The notes under the pieces were generated by a model. The model made no database searches. It saw only the letters and a program-made list of their open reading frames with translations, and was not told where the DNA came from. A stretch of 14,304 nt of DNA from NCBI GenBank assembly GCA_020852535.1, contig JADZAO010000062.1, forward strand, positions 1 through 14,304, in the 5' to 3' direction. Both the position numbers and the translations under genes were made by a program. This document shows, piece after piece, positions 6,343 to 13,903 of this stretch (position 1 is the stretch's first letter; each line of letters opens with the position of its first letter). The DNA is from Paracoccaceae bacterium (GTDB lineage: Bacteria > Pseudomonadota > Alphaproteobacteria > Rhodobacterales > Rhodobacteraceae).

Positions 6343-6432
6343 GAGCAGCGCAATCGTGAGAATCTCTGCTTTCTGCGGTACACTTCGCGCCTCCCTCGGG
6401 GGATATTTTGGGACAGAAAATGGAGTACAGCA

Positions 6433-7452
6433 GTGAGGGAGCGGGTTTATCTCGACTGGAACGCTACTGCGCCCTTACGAGCCGAGGCGCGGGCGGCTAT
6501 GCTTGAGGCGATGGATGTGGTGGGAAACCCTTCTTCAGTACATTTTGAAGGGCGAGCAGCGCTGACGCTGGTCGAGAATGCACGAACGCAGGTGGCGGCT
6601 TTAGTCGGTTGTAAGCCTGTCGAGGTGGTGTTTACTAGCGGGGCGACCGAGGCGGCGGCGGTGCTGCGTGGGTTTGGCGCTGTAACGGTGGAGCCTACGG
6701 CACATGATTGCCTGTGGTCGCAAAGGCGCGAAGGGCAGGATGTGCCGGTGCTAGGTTGGGGTTATGCCAACAATGAGACCGGCGTGATTGCTGAAGCACC
6801 TGCACATGAGGGGCCGGTGATGCTGGACATCGTTCAGGCGGTAGGGAAGGTAGCTTTCTCATTTGCATGGTCAGGGGCGGATATGGCTATCGTCTCAGCG
6901 CATAAGTTCGGCGGGCCGAAAGGTGTGGGTGCTTTGATCGTGCGGGACGGGTTCGAAACTCCGGCCCTGCTAACAGGAGGCGGGCAGGAAATGGGGCGCC
7001 GCGCCGGAACTGAAAATATCATTGGCATCGTAGGAATGGGGGCCGCGGCTGAAGCGGCGCAGCGCGATTTGGCAGATGGTGTCTGGGAGCGTGTGACAGA
7101 ATTTAGAAATATTCTAGATTCCGCGTTGTCAGCATCGGTAAACAATACTATTTTAGTCGGAAAAGGTGAGCCGCGCCTTCCGAACACGCTGAGCCTGATT
7201 GCGCCCGGTTGGAAGGGCGAAACGCAAGTGATGGCATTGGACCTTGCTGGTTTTGCCATTTCGGCAGGTTCTGCTTGTTCCAGCGGAAAGGTGCGGACGA
7301 GCCGTGTACTGAAAGCAATGGGTTTTGACGAGAGGCTAGCCGCACAGGCAATCCGCATCTCGCTAGGGCCGACGACAACGGAAGAACAAGTAATGCGCTT
7401 CGCCGATGTGTGGTGCACAAATTATGCAAAAGCGTTGGCGCGCGCAGCCTGA
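6433..7452 (+). CDS. Compact class I cysteine desulfurase (NifS/IscS-like)
   Basis: A 339-aa PLP enzyme that takes sulfur from cysteine as an enzyme persulfide, second gene of the SUF operon. It starts at GTG 6433 (GGAG eight bases upstream), giving the family opening VYLDWNATAPLR. Visible residues: H91 (stacks on PLP in IscS), N114 in ANNETG, D132 and Q135 in LDIVQAVGK, the PLP lysine K158 in SAHKFGGPKG, RRAGTEN, and the sulfur-carrying C282 in GSACSSG, a class I loop. It is about 60 residues shorter than E. coli IscS. Much of the difference lies between H91 and N114: 23 residues, against about 51 in IscS, while the lysine-to-cysteine spacing is nearly unchanged. All catalytic residues are kept, so I take it as active. 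It differs from the class II SufS at the end of the operon. Confidence 0.85.
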   Translation: MRERVYLDWNATAPLRAEARAAMLEAMDVVGNPSSVHFEGRAALTLVENARTQVAALVGCKPVEVVFTSGATEAAAVLRGFGAVTVEPTAHDCLWSQRREGQDVPVLGWGYANNETGVIAEAPAHEGPVMLDIVQAVGKVAFSFAWSGADMAIVSAHKFGGPKGVGALIVRDGFETPALLTGGGQEMGRRAGTENIIGIVGMGAAAEAAQRDLADGVWERVTEFRNILDSALSASVNNTILVGKGEPRLPNTLSLIAPGWKGETQVMALDLAGFAISAGSACSSGKVRTSRVLKAMGFDERLAAQAIRISLGPTTTEEQVMRFADVWCTNYAKALARAA

Positions 7453-7488
7453 GACGGAAATGGGCTAAGGCCTAAGGAGGAGACGACG

Positions 7489-9012
7489 ATGACAGAGCTT
7501 GTCCTTGAGGAGTCCGAAGTCCGCGACGGCGTGGATCGCGAAACCATTGAGACTGTGCAAGCCATGGCCGGTAAGTACAAATACGGCTGGGAAACTGATA
7601 TCGAGATGGACTATGCTCCCAAGGGCTTATCCGAAGATATAGTACGGTTGATTTCGGCCAAAAACAGCGAGCCGGAGTGGATGCTTGACTGGCGTTTGTC
7701 GGCATACCGACGCTGGGCTCAGATGAAAGAGCCGGAATGGGCGATGCTACACTATCCCAAGATCGACTATCAGAACCAGTATTACTATGCTTCACCCAAG
7801 AGTATGGCTGTTAAGCCTAAGTCTTTGGATGAGGTGGACCCAAAGCTGCTTGCGACTTATGCTAAACTAGGAATCCCGCTGAAGGAACAGCTGATCCTTG
7901 CGGGTGTCGAAGGCGCGGAAGAGGCCGGAGAGCGCAAAGTCGCGGTGGATGCAGTTTTTGATAGTGTCTCTGTTGGAACGACGTTTCAAAAAGAGCTTGC
8001 TAAGGCGGGTGTGATCTTCTGTTCGATTTCGGAAGTCGTACGCGAGCATCCCGAGCTGGTGAAGAAATACCTTGGCTCGGTCGTACCACAGTCAGATAAT
8101 TATTTTGCTACGTTGAATTCGGCCGTGTTTTCTGACGGCTCTTTTGTCTACATCCCTGAAGGCGTGCGCTGCCCGATGGAGCTAAGCACTTATTTTCGGA
8201 TCAATGCCGAGAACACGGGGCAGTTCGAGCGCACGCTGATTGTCGCGGACAAGGGGTCTTATGTCAGTTATTTGGAAGGCTGCACCGCGCCAAAGCGTGA
8301 TACCAATCAGCTGCATGCGGCGGTAGTGGAACTGGTGCTGCTGGACGATGCTGAGATCAAATACTCGACCGTACAAAACTGGTATCCTGGTGATGAGAAC
8401 GGGGTTGGGGGAATTTATAACTTCGTTACCAAGCGGGCTGATTGTCGTGGCCCACGATCGAAGGTGATGTGGACGCAGGTGGAAACTGGCTCAGCAATTA
8501 CGTGGAAATACCCGTCTTGTATTCTACGTGGGGATGATAGCCAAGGAGAGTTCTATTCGATTGCTATCGCAAACAACGCCCAGCAGGCCGACACCGGCAC
8601 TAAGATGGTGCATCTGGGCAAGAACACAAAAAGCCGGATTGTCTCAAAAGGAATTTCGGCGGGGCGGGCGCAGAATACCTATCGAGGACTGGTTTCAATG
8701 CACCCCAAGGCCACGAACAGCCGCAACTATACACAGTGCGATAGTCTGCTGATAGGTGACAAATGCGGTGCGCATACGGTTCCTTATATTGAAGTCAAAA
8801 ACAACTCTAGCCGTGTGGAACACGAAGCGACTACGTCGAAGGTGGATGAGGATCAGCTCTTTTATTGTCGTTCTCGCGGGATGGATGAAGAAGAGGCTGT
8901 AGCGCTAGTCGTCAATGGCTTTTGCAAGGAAGTGTTACAAGCGTTGCCGATGGAATTTGCCGTTGAAGCACAAAGCCTTGTGGCAATTTCCCTAGAAGGG
9001 TCTGTTGGCTGA
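7489..9012 (+). CDS. sufB: Fe-S cluster scaffold protein SufB
   Basis: A 507-aa SufB, the main scaffold subunit of the SufBC2D complex on which nascent iron-sulfur clusters are built in the cytoplasm. The N-terminus carries YKYGWETDIEMDYAPKGLSEDIVRLIS. The middle is a beta-helix core with SVGTTFQKELAKAGVIF and PEGVRCPMELSTYFRIN. The C-terminal region holds the functional residues: NYTQCDSLLIG with C417 (equivalent to E. coli C405, same offset throughout) and SRVEHEATTSKVDEDQLFYCRSRGM with E446 (E. coli E434). Length and motifs are normal. A very strong Shine-Dalgarno, AAGGAGG (7474-7480), eight bases before ATG 7489 suggests high expression. It follows the desulfurase after 36 bases; an unusually long 374-base gap separates it from sufC. 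Confidence 0.95.
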   Translation: MTELVLEESEVRDGVDRETIETVQAMAGKYKYGWETDIEMDYAPKGLSEDIVRLISAKNSEPEWMLDWRLSAYRRWAQMKEPEWAMLHYPKIDYQNQYYYASPKSMAVKPKSLDEVDPKLLATYAKLGIPLKEQLILAGVEGAEEAGERKVAVDAVFDSVSVGTTFQKELAKAGVIFCSISEVVREHPELVKKYLGSVVPQSDNYFATLNSAVFSDGSFVYIPEGVRCPMELSTYFRINAENTGQFERTLIVADKGSYVSYLEGCTAPKRDTNQLHAAVVELVLLDDAEIKYSTVQNWYPGDENGVGGIYNFVTKRADCRGPRSKVMWTQVETGSAITWKYPSCILRGDDSQGEFYSIAIANNAQQADTGTKMVHLGKNTKSRIVSKGISAGRAQNTYRGLVSMHPKATNSRNYTQCDSLLIGDKCGAHTVPYIEVKNNSSRVEHEATTSKVDEDQLFYCRSRGMDEEEAVALVVNGFCKEVLQALPMEFAVEAQSLVAISLEGSVG

Positions 9013-9079
9013 TGTGATGTGGGGCAAAACCGATGATCGTCACGACATCTAATAGCAAACCACAAAACACCCATGAATT

Positions 9080-9268
9080 GTGACAAGCGAGATGATGATT
9101 GGTGCAAATATCATTCCTGATTTATTCGCGAGTCTGACAGAAATTGTTTTTCTATTGCTGCGTTACGAGGGGTGTAAGCTAGCAGATGCGACAAAAACTG
9201 CGCGGGCCGAAATGTATGTGGAGGTCACGAAAAAAAGAGGAGAATTCTACCATCACCGCCGATCTTGA
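9080..9268 (+). CDS. Possible small protein between sufB and sufC (up to 62 aa)
   Basis: An open frame with GTG at 9080 (alternative ATGs at 9092 and 9095), ending TGA at 9266-9268, lies inside the sufB-sufC gap. The product has a hydrophobic helix (IPDLFASLTEIVFLLLRYEG) followed by a charged helix containing LADATKTARAEMYVEVTKKR and a His/Arg-rich end. Codons are rich in first-position purines, as in the real genes here, and the amino acid pattern looks protein-like. No convincing ribosome binding site is visible. I recognise no family. It could be a genuine accessory protein, a decayed gene or chance. The stop codon sits in the loop of a hairpin (9252-9280). Confidence 0.4.
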   Translation: MTSEMMIGANIIPDLFASLTEIVFLLLRYEGCKLADATKTARAEMYVEVTKKRGEFYHHRRS

Positions 9269-9283
9269 TTACGCGGTGATCGG
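9252..9283 (+). repeat. Two competing hairpins in the sufB-sufC gap
   Basis: ATCACCGC (9252-9259) and GCGGTGAT (9273-9280) form a perfect 8-bp stem with a 13-base loop. CCGATC (9259-9264) and GATCGG (9278-9283) form an alternative 6-bp stem using overlapping bases, so only one can exist at a time. The weak run GTAAAAATTT follows. This could be an attenuator, an mRNA stability element or a processing site that changes the sufB to sufC ratio. Confidence 0.45.
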
Positions 9284-9293
9284 GTAAAAATTT

Positions 9294-9371
9294 CTGATGG
9301 TTTTTATCAGCGCACGTTAGTTACACGAATAAACGACCCTGAGGGGCAAAAAACGGTGCTTTTGTGCATCG
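9294..9371 (+). repeat. Further leader hairpins upstream of sufC
   Basis: CTGAT (9294-9298) pairs with ATCAG (9306-9310) across GGTTTTT. CGGTGC (9354-9359) pairs with GCATCG (9366-9371) across TTTTGT with one G-U pair, ending 15 bases before the sufC ATG. Both are short. Together with the upstream pair they make the 118 bases before sufC rich in structure, with no recognisable promoter. Confidence 0.3.
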
Positions 9372-9386
9372 AGAGAACGGAAAAAG

Positions 9387-10142
9387 ATGATTGAGATCAA
9401 GAATCTGCACGTTAAGCTTGAAAAGGAAGACAAAAAAATCCTCAAGGGTTTGAACTTGTCGATTGGGGCAGGCGAGGTGCATGCCATCATGGGTCCGAAC
9501 GGATCGGGAAAGTCGACTTTGTCTTATGTCCTTTCGGGCCGTGAAGGATATGAGGTTACGGGCGGTTTGGTCATGCTAGACGGAGTAAAACTGCTAGACA
9601 TGGAACCGCAAGAGCGAGCGGCGGCTGGATTGTTCCTTGCTTTTCAGTATCCGGTCGAAATTCCCGGTGTGAGCAACATGACCTTCCTGCGAACGGCAGT
9701 GAATGCACAGCGAAAAGCACGTGGCGAAGAGGAAATGTCAGCGAGCGAGTTTCTGAAGGTTGTGCGCGAGAAAGCAAAGACACTGAAAATTGACGTTGAT
9801 ATGCTGAAGCGTTCTATGAATGTTGGCTTCTCGGGAGGTGAGAAAAAACGCAACGAGATTTTGCAGATGGCAATGCTGGAGCCGCGCATGTGCATTCTGG
9901 ACGAGACGGACTCAGGTCTTGATGTTGACGCCATGAAACTTGTGTCGGAAGGCGTAAACGCGTTGCGAAGCCCGAGGCGGTCGTTCCTTGTGATCACTCA
10001 CTATCAGCGTCTACTCGATCATATCAAACCTGATGTCGTGCATATCATGGCGGCAGGTCGGATTATTAAGACGGGTGGGCCAGAACTGGCGTTGCAAGTA
10101 GAGAACAACGGCTACGCCGATCTTTTGGCGGAGGGCGTTTAA
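9387..10142 (+). CDS. sufC: Fe-S cluster assembly ATPase SufC
   Basis: A 251-aa ABC-type ATPase that drives conformational change in the SufB-SufC-SufD scaffold. Walker A is GPNGSGKST with K42. The ABC signature FSGGEKKRNEI begins at F148. Walker B runs CILDETDSGLD with catalytic E173 and D175, equivalent to E. coli E171 and D173. The switch histidine is H205 in VITHYQRLL (E. coli H203). It has no membrane segments, as expected for this soluble ABC ATPase. ATG 9387 is preceded by only a weak purine-rich stretch (GAGAGAACGGAAAAAG). Its TAA overlaps the sufD start (TAATG), so the two are translated in coupled fashion. Confidence 0.95.
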   Translation: MIEIKNLHVKLEKEDKKILKGLNLSIGAGEVHAIMGPNGSGKSTLSYVLSGREGYEVTGGLVMLDGVKLLDMEPQERAAAGLFLAFQYPVEIPGVSNMTFLRTAVNAQRKARGEEEMSASEFLKVVREKAKTLKIDVDMLKRSMNVGFSGGEKKRNEILQMAMLEPRMCILDETDSGLDVDAMKLVSEGVNALRSPRRSFLVITHYQRLLDHIKPDVVHIMAAGRIIKTGGPELALQVENNGYADLLAEGV

Positions 10143-11419
10143 TGCTTTTGGACGTGGCGAAGCGCGATGCGCTTGCAGCGCGGATTGCCAACTTGTCTAT
10201 TCCGACGGGTGGCGGCTGGCTGGGCGCGGCGCGGGCAGAGGCTTTGGCGCGACTTTTGGCGATGGGTTTGCCAGGAAAGCGTGACGAATACTGGCGCTAT
10301 ACAGATCCGTCGTCCTTGACTACAGCAGTTCCACCCAAGACTCCATTGTTCGCGACAGATAACGAGCTGATGCCCTTTTCGGGTCTTGATCGGTTGAAAC
10401 TAGTCTTCATCGATGGTGTCTTTGATGCGGTACAGTCGGATGATCTAGCGCTAGCGGGTGTCGAGATTGAGCGGCTGGGAATTGCGGGTAGAAGTGACAT
10501 TCATTGGGCGCAGAGCCTTTATGGTGTGCTGGAAGCGCGGGGACAAATGCCGGTTGAGCGGCCTTTGTCGGCCCTTAATTCGGCTTTTGCCACGGATGGC
10601 GTGTTGGTGCGTGTGAAGGGAAATGCAGAGCGCCCTATATCTCTGATATATCATAGTAATTCAGAGAATTCTGACGCCATTCTTCATCATTGCGTGAGTG
10701 TGGAAGAAGGGGCCGAGATTACCATTCTTGAGAACGGTCCAGCAGGGGCACGATTCAACAAGGTGATAGAGGTTGATCTCGCCAAGGGGGCTCGTTTTCA
10801 CCATATTAGCGCACAGGGACGAAACCACCAATGCCGTGCGGTGACTCATATCTTCGCCCGTTTAGCCGAGGGCGCTCTGTTTAAGTCATTTACGCTGACC
10901 GCTAATAGCCTTTTGACGCGGAACGAAGCGGTAATTGAGCTTCTTGGCGATGATGCGATGGCGCATGTTGCTGGTGCAGCTTTGGGGGATAGAAACTTTC
11001 ACCACGACGATACGGTCTTTGTTACCCATGCGGGTCAACGTTGTGAGAGCCGTCAAGTCTTTAAGAATGTGCTCAAGAACGGCGCAGTAGGCGTTTTTCA
11101 AGGTAAGATCCTTGTGAAGAACGGCGCACAGAAGACAGACGGCTACCAGATTAGCCAATCGTTGCTGCTTGATGGAGACAGCCAGTTCTTTGCTAAGCCG
11201 GAGTTAGAAATCTATGCTGATGATGTAAAATGCTCACACGGGTCGACAAGCGGTGCCATTGATGAAACAGCGCTGTTTTACCTTCGGTCACGGGGTGTGC
11301 CGACACAGATGGCGCAGGGGCTATTAGTGTTAGCCTTCCTTGCTGAGGCTATTTCTGAGATTGATGACAATTCTATCAGTGACCTAATCCGTGCACAGCT
11401 GGAAGGCTGGTTGGTATGA
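10142..11419 (+). CDS. sufD: Fe-S cluster assembly protein SufD
   Basis: A 425-aa SufD, the partner of SufB in the SufBC2D complex, needed for iron entry during cluster assembly. The N-terminal helical part has GLPGKRDEYWRYTDPSSL, typical of SufD. The beta-helix follows, and the C-terminus carries IYADDVKCSHGSTSGAIDETALFYLRSRGVP, with H366 matching E. coli H360, a residue implicated in cluster assembly at the SufB-SufD interface. Length is close to the E. coli protein (423 aa). The start overlaps the sufC stop. The next gene begins 14 bases after the stop, within the same operon. Confidence 0.94.
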   Translation: MLLDVAKRDALAARIANLSIPTGGGWLGAARAEALARLLAMGLPGKRDEYWRYTDPSSLTTAVPPKTPLFATDNELMPFSGLDRLKLVFIDGVFDAVQSDDLALAGVEIERLGIAGRSDIHWAQSLYGVLEARGQMPVERPLSALNSAFATDGVLVRVKGNAERPISLIYHSNSENSDAILHHCVSVEEGAEITILENGPAGARFNKVIEVDLAKGARFHHISAQGRNHQCRAVTHIFARLAEGALFKSFTLTANSLLTRNEAVIELLGDDAMAHVAGAALGDRNFHHDDTVFVTHAGQRCESRQVFKNVLKNGAVGVFQGKILVKNGAQKTDGYQISQSLLLDGDSQFFAKPELEIYADDVKCSHGSTSGAIDETALFYLRSRGVPTQMAQGLLVLAFLAEAISEIDDNSISDLIRAQLEGWLV

Positions 11420-11432
11420 TACCTGAACTGAT

Positions 11433-11912
11433 ATGACCATAACGTTGGATGTGCTGCGGTCATGGCGTGACCCGCGAGGAGTGATCCGCACTAAGCTGGC
11501 TGCAGGTCAGCGTGAAGATCAGGCGCTTGCCACGCTAATGGGAGCTTGCGCTTTGATTTTTGTGGCGCAATGGCCGTGGTTATCGCGCGAGGCGTTTTTG
11601 CAACCTAATATCCCGCTGGAAGCGCGGATAGTCGGGGCATTGATGGCCTGTGTGTTCTTGCTGCCGCTAATCCTTTATGCGCTGGCGGCTATGAGCCATC
11701 TGGTTGCAAGATTTTTAGGTGGTAAGGGTAGTTGGTTCACGGCGCGGATGGCATTGTTCTGGGCCTTATTTGCAGTATCTCCGCTGATGCTTTTAAACGG
11801 ATTGGTCGCCGGATTCATTGGATATGGCACCGTTTTGTCAGTGGTGAATTTTATCGTGGCTGTCGGCTTTCTATATTTGTGGATTAATATGCTGATCGAA
11901 GCGGAGCGTTGA
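11433..11912 (+). CDS. Yip1-like inner-membrane protein 1 of the suf operon
   Basis: A 159-aa integral membrane protein resembling the YIP1 family. A polar N-terminus of about 28 residues (WRDPRGVIRTKLAAGQRED) precedes four predicted membrane segments, roughly residues 31-50, 66-92, 106-132 and 134-155. No catalytic motif is seen. Proteins of this type are commonly found inside SUF operons of Rhodobacterales, between sufD and sufS, but I know of no established function. It lies 13 bases after sufD and its stop overlaps the start of the second membrane protein (TGATG), so the two are probably made together and may form a complex. Any role in bringing cluster assembly to the membrane is inference from position only. 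Confidence 0.72.
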   Translation: MTITLDVLRSWRDPRGVIRTKLAAGQREDQALATLMGACALIFVAQWPWLSREAFLQPNIPLEARIVGALMACVFLLPLILYALAAMSHLVARFLGGKGSWFTARMALFWALFAVSPLMLLNGLVAGFIGYGTVLSVVNFIVAVGFLYLWINMLIEAER

Positions 11913-12484
11913 TGAAACTGATGGTCACTAATATTCTTTTTCTTCTGAAATTGACCTTTCAGGCCCCGCGTCAAGCGGCGGCAGCGCTGGTGCGATTGAA
12001 CTTGCCCGACAATGCCTGTTGGGCGGCGCTGGTGTTGATGGCGATTGTTTCGGCGTTAGTAATGTACGGGGTTTCCGAGCCTGGTCCTTTATTCTGGGTG
12101 GGTGTGACCGCGTTCGATATGGGGATGACGGCGTTGCTTGCTTACGGAGTAGGGCGCTGGTGCGGGGGCAGGGGAAACCTGTCGGATGCTGTTTTGATCG
12201 TTGTGTGGTTGCAAGTGGTGCAACTCGTCTTAGTTGCGACGCAGATGCTGTTTTTTGTCGCTATTCCCCCGCTTGCCGCCATGCTGAAGATCAGCTTGGT
12301 GGCGACTTTTCTTTGGTTGCTTACCAATGTTATGATTTTTCTTTGGTTACTTACTAATTTCTTGGCCGAATTACACGGTTTCCGGTCAACGGCTCGAGTG
12401 CTTGGCGGGGTTTTGTTGACTTTTGTAGCGATGATGCTGGTGATGACGATGCTTTTAATGCCGTTTTTTCCGGCAGGGGCCTAA
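11912..12484 (+). CDS. Yip1-like inner-membrane protein 2 of the suf operon
   Basis: A 190-aa multi-pass membrane protein with about five hydrophobic segments. A short cytoplasmic N-terminus (LTFQAPRQAAAALVRLNLP) resembles the YIP1 family layout. ATG 11912 overlaps the previous stop (TGATG); an in-frame TTG one codon earlier is less likely. Residues around 133-149 show a tandem duplication, FLWLLTN-VMI-FLWLLTN-FLA, inside the fourth hydrophobic stretch, matching a 30-base direct repeat in the DNA. It is followed three bases later by sufS. Function is unknown; position and pairing with the preceding gene suggest the two act together. Confidence 0.7.
   Translation: MKLMVTNILFLLKLTFQAPRQAAAALVRLNLPDNACWAALVLMAIVSALVMYGVSEPGPLFWVGVTAFDMGMTALLAYGVGRWCGGRGNLSDAVLIVVWLQVVQLVLVATQMLFFVAIPPLAAMLKISLVATFLWLLTNVMIFLWLLTNFLAELHGFRSTARVLGGVLLTFVAMMLVMTMLLMPFFPAGA
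12307..12360 (+). repeat. 30-base tandem duplication within membrane protein 2
   Basis: Copy 1 starts at 12307 (TTTTCTTTGGTTGCTTACCA) and copy 2 at 12337 (TTTTCTTTGGTTACTTACTA), with a period of 30 bases. Over the first 24 bases the copies match at 21. The unit keeps the frame and adds ten hydrophobic residues, so it looks like a tandem duplication that has begun to diverge. Confidence 0.7.
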
Positions 12485-12487
12485 ACA

Positions 12488-13711
12488 ATGTATAATGTGA
12501 ACGAGGTTCGTAGTGACTTTCCAATCCTGTCGCGACAGGTGAACGGCAAGCCTCTGGTCTACCTTGACAACGGCGCTTCTGCACAAAAACCGCAAGTGGT
12601 GATTGATGCGATTACGCAAGCCTACTCGATGGAATATTCAAATGTTCACCGTGGCTTGCATTACCTTTCTAACGTTGCGACCGAGAAATATGAAGGTGTG
12701 CGCGCTATCGTAAAGCGCTTTTTGAATGCTGCTTCGGAAGACGAAGTCATCTTCAATTCCGGCACGACAGAGGCGATCAATCTTGTGTCTTATGCTTGGG
12801 CTGCGCCCCGTTTACAGGCGGGCGACGAGATTGTTCTTTCGGTCATGGAGCATCACGCCAATATTGTGCCGTGGCATTTTTTACGCGAACGGCAGGGTGG
12901 GGTGCTGAAATGGGTTAAGTGCGACGCTAATGGTGACCTTGACCCACAGGCAGTGCTCGATGCTATCGGGCCGCGTACCAGACTGGTCGCGGTCACGCAT
13001 ATGTCGAACGTTTTGGGCACAGTGGTGGATGTGGCCGCGATCTGCCGAGGAGCACGAGAAAAGGGTGTGCCGGTGCTGGTAGACGGTTCGCAGGCGGCTG
13101 TGCATATTCCAGTCGATGTGCAGGCTATTGGCTGCGATTTCTATGTTATGACGGGGCATAAGCTGTATGGACCATCCGGGTCAGGCGCGATTTATGTACG
13201 AGCCAAACGGCAAGCTGAGATGCGACCCTTTATCGGGGGGGGGGACATGATCCGTGAGGTCAGTCTTGATGCGATCACATGGAACGATCCACCGATGAAG
13301 TTTGAGGCCGGAACGCCGAGCATTGTATCCCAAATCGCATTTGGCGTGGCGCTGGAATATATGATGGGTCTTGGTATGGCCAATATCGCAGCACACGAGC
13401 GTGAGTTGCGCGATTATGCGCAGGCGCGGCTCTCAGGGTTGAACTTTTTGAACATACAGGGGAATTCTAAAAATAAGGGTGCTATTTTTAGCTTTACGCT
13501 TGCTAGACAGGCGCACGCGCATGACATCTCGACCATTCTTGATAAGCGTGGAATTGCCGTTCGGGCTGGAACGCATTGTGCGATGCCGCTGATGAAACAT
13601 ATGGGCCTAGGTGCCACGTGTCGTGCTTCGTTTGGGCTTTACAATACTAAGGCCGAAGTCGATGCGTTGGTGTCGGCGCTCGAACTGGTGAATGAACTTT
13701 TTAATGCGTGA
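12488..13711 (+). CDS. sufS: Class II cysteine desulfurase SufS
   Basis: A 407-aa class II cysteine desulfurase that mobilises sulfur from cysteine for the SufBCD scaffold. Motifs in order: DFPILSRQVNGKPLVYLDNGASAQKP at the N-terminus, SNVHRGLHYLSNVATEKYE, FNSGTTEAINLV, MEHHANIVPW with the PLP-stacking histidine, DGSQAAVH, the PLP lysine K225 in TGHKLYGPSG, and the persulfide cysteine C364 in RAGTHCAMPLM, the same number as in E. coli SufS. Length is normal. It begins three bases after the previous gene's stop and ends the operon. SufS enzymes usually need SufE or SufU to accept sulfur; neither is encoded in this window. A run of ten G (13235-13244) encodes the conserved IGGGD turn. Confidence 0.94.
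   Translation: MYNVNEVRSDFPILSRQVNGKPLVYLDNGASAQKPQVVIDAITQAYSMEYSNVHRGLHYLSNVATEKYEGVRAIVKRFLNAASEDEVIFNSGTTEAINLVSYAWAAPRLQAGDEIVLSVMEHHANIVPWHFLRERQGGVLKWVKCDANGDLDPQAVLDAIGPRTRLVAVTHMSNVLGTVVDVAAICRGAREKGVPVLVDGSQAAVHIPVDVQAIGCDFYVMTGHKLYGPSGSGAIYVRAKRQAEMRPFIGGGDMIREVSLDAITWNDPPMKFEAGTPSIVSQIAFGVALEYMMGLGMANIAAHERELRDYAQARLSGLNFLNIQGNSKNKGAIFSFTLARQAHAHDISTILDKRGIAVRAGTHCAMPLMKHMGLGATCRASFGLYNTKAEVDALVSALELVNELFNA
13235..13244 (+). repeat. G10 homopolymer inside sufS
   Basis: Ten consecutive G encode Gly250-Gly252 and the first base of Asp253 in the conserved IGGGDMI segment. The frame is intact. Runs this long are slippage-prone in replication and sequencing. Confidence 0.85.
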
Positions 13712-13768
13712 TCCTTGTAAGACGTTGCAGCCGACAGTCGTTTTCGGTAACCGTCCTCACAGTATTAT

Positions 13769-13845
13769 GCACCCATAGCTCAGCTGGATAGAGTGCTGCC
13801 CTCCGAAGGCAGAGGTCGAAGGTTCGAATCCTTCTGGGTGCGCCA
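13769..13845 (+). tRNA. tRNA-Arg (anticodon CCG)
   Basis: A complete 77-nt cloverleaf with encoded CCA. The acceptor stem is GCACCCA/TGGGTGC with discriminator G. The D stem is GCTC/GAGT with A20 in the loop (GGATA), an arginine identity base. The anticodon stem is CTGCC/GGCAG with loop CTCCGAA, anticodon CCG at 13803-13805 reading CGG. The variable loop is AGGTC, and the T arm is GAAGG-TTCGAAT-CCTTC. It lies 57 bases after sufS. A recognisable promoter of its own is not evident. Confidence 0.97.
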
Positions 13846-13858
13846 GTTTTTTTTCTTT
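13846..13858 (+). terminator. T-tract after tRNA-Arg
   Basis: GTTTTTTTTCTTT follows the tRNA CCA directly. There is no separate hairpin, but the GC-rich T arm and acceptor stem just upstream could serve with the T-tract for termination or 3' trimming. Weak support. Confidence 0.35.
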
Positions 13859-13903
13859 ATCGTTGAAGCGGGCAGATTGGTTTTTTTAATTAATACAATT
13901 TTC

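Noticed and set aside
6834..7418. 194-codon minus-strand frame opposite the cysteine desulfurase
   Set aside because: Antisense to a well-conserved PLP enzyme; the product shows no domain and is rich in Ser/Pro, as expected of a shadow frame.
9032..9049. Intrinsic terminator after sufB (GATG-A-TCGT-C-ACGA-CATC)
   Set aside because: The inverted repeat has a bulge and a one-base centre, is not GC-rich and is not followed by a T-run.
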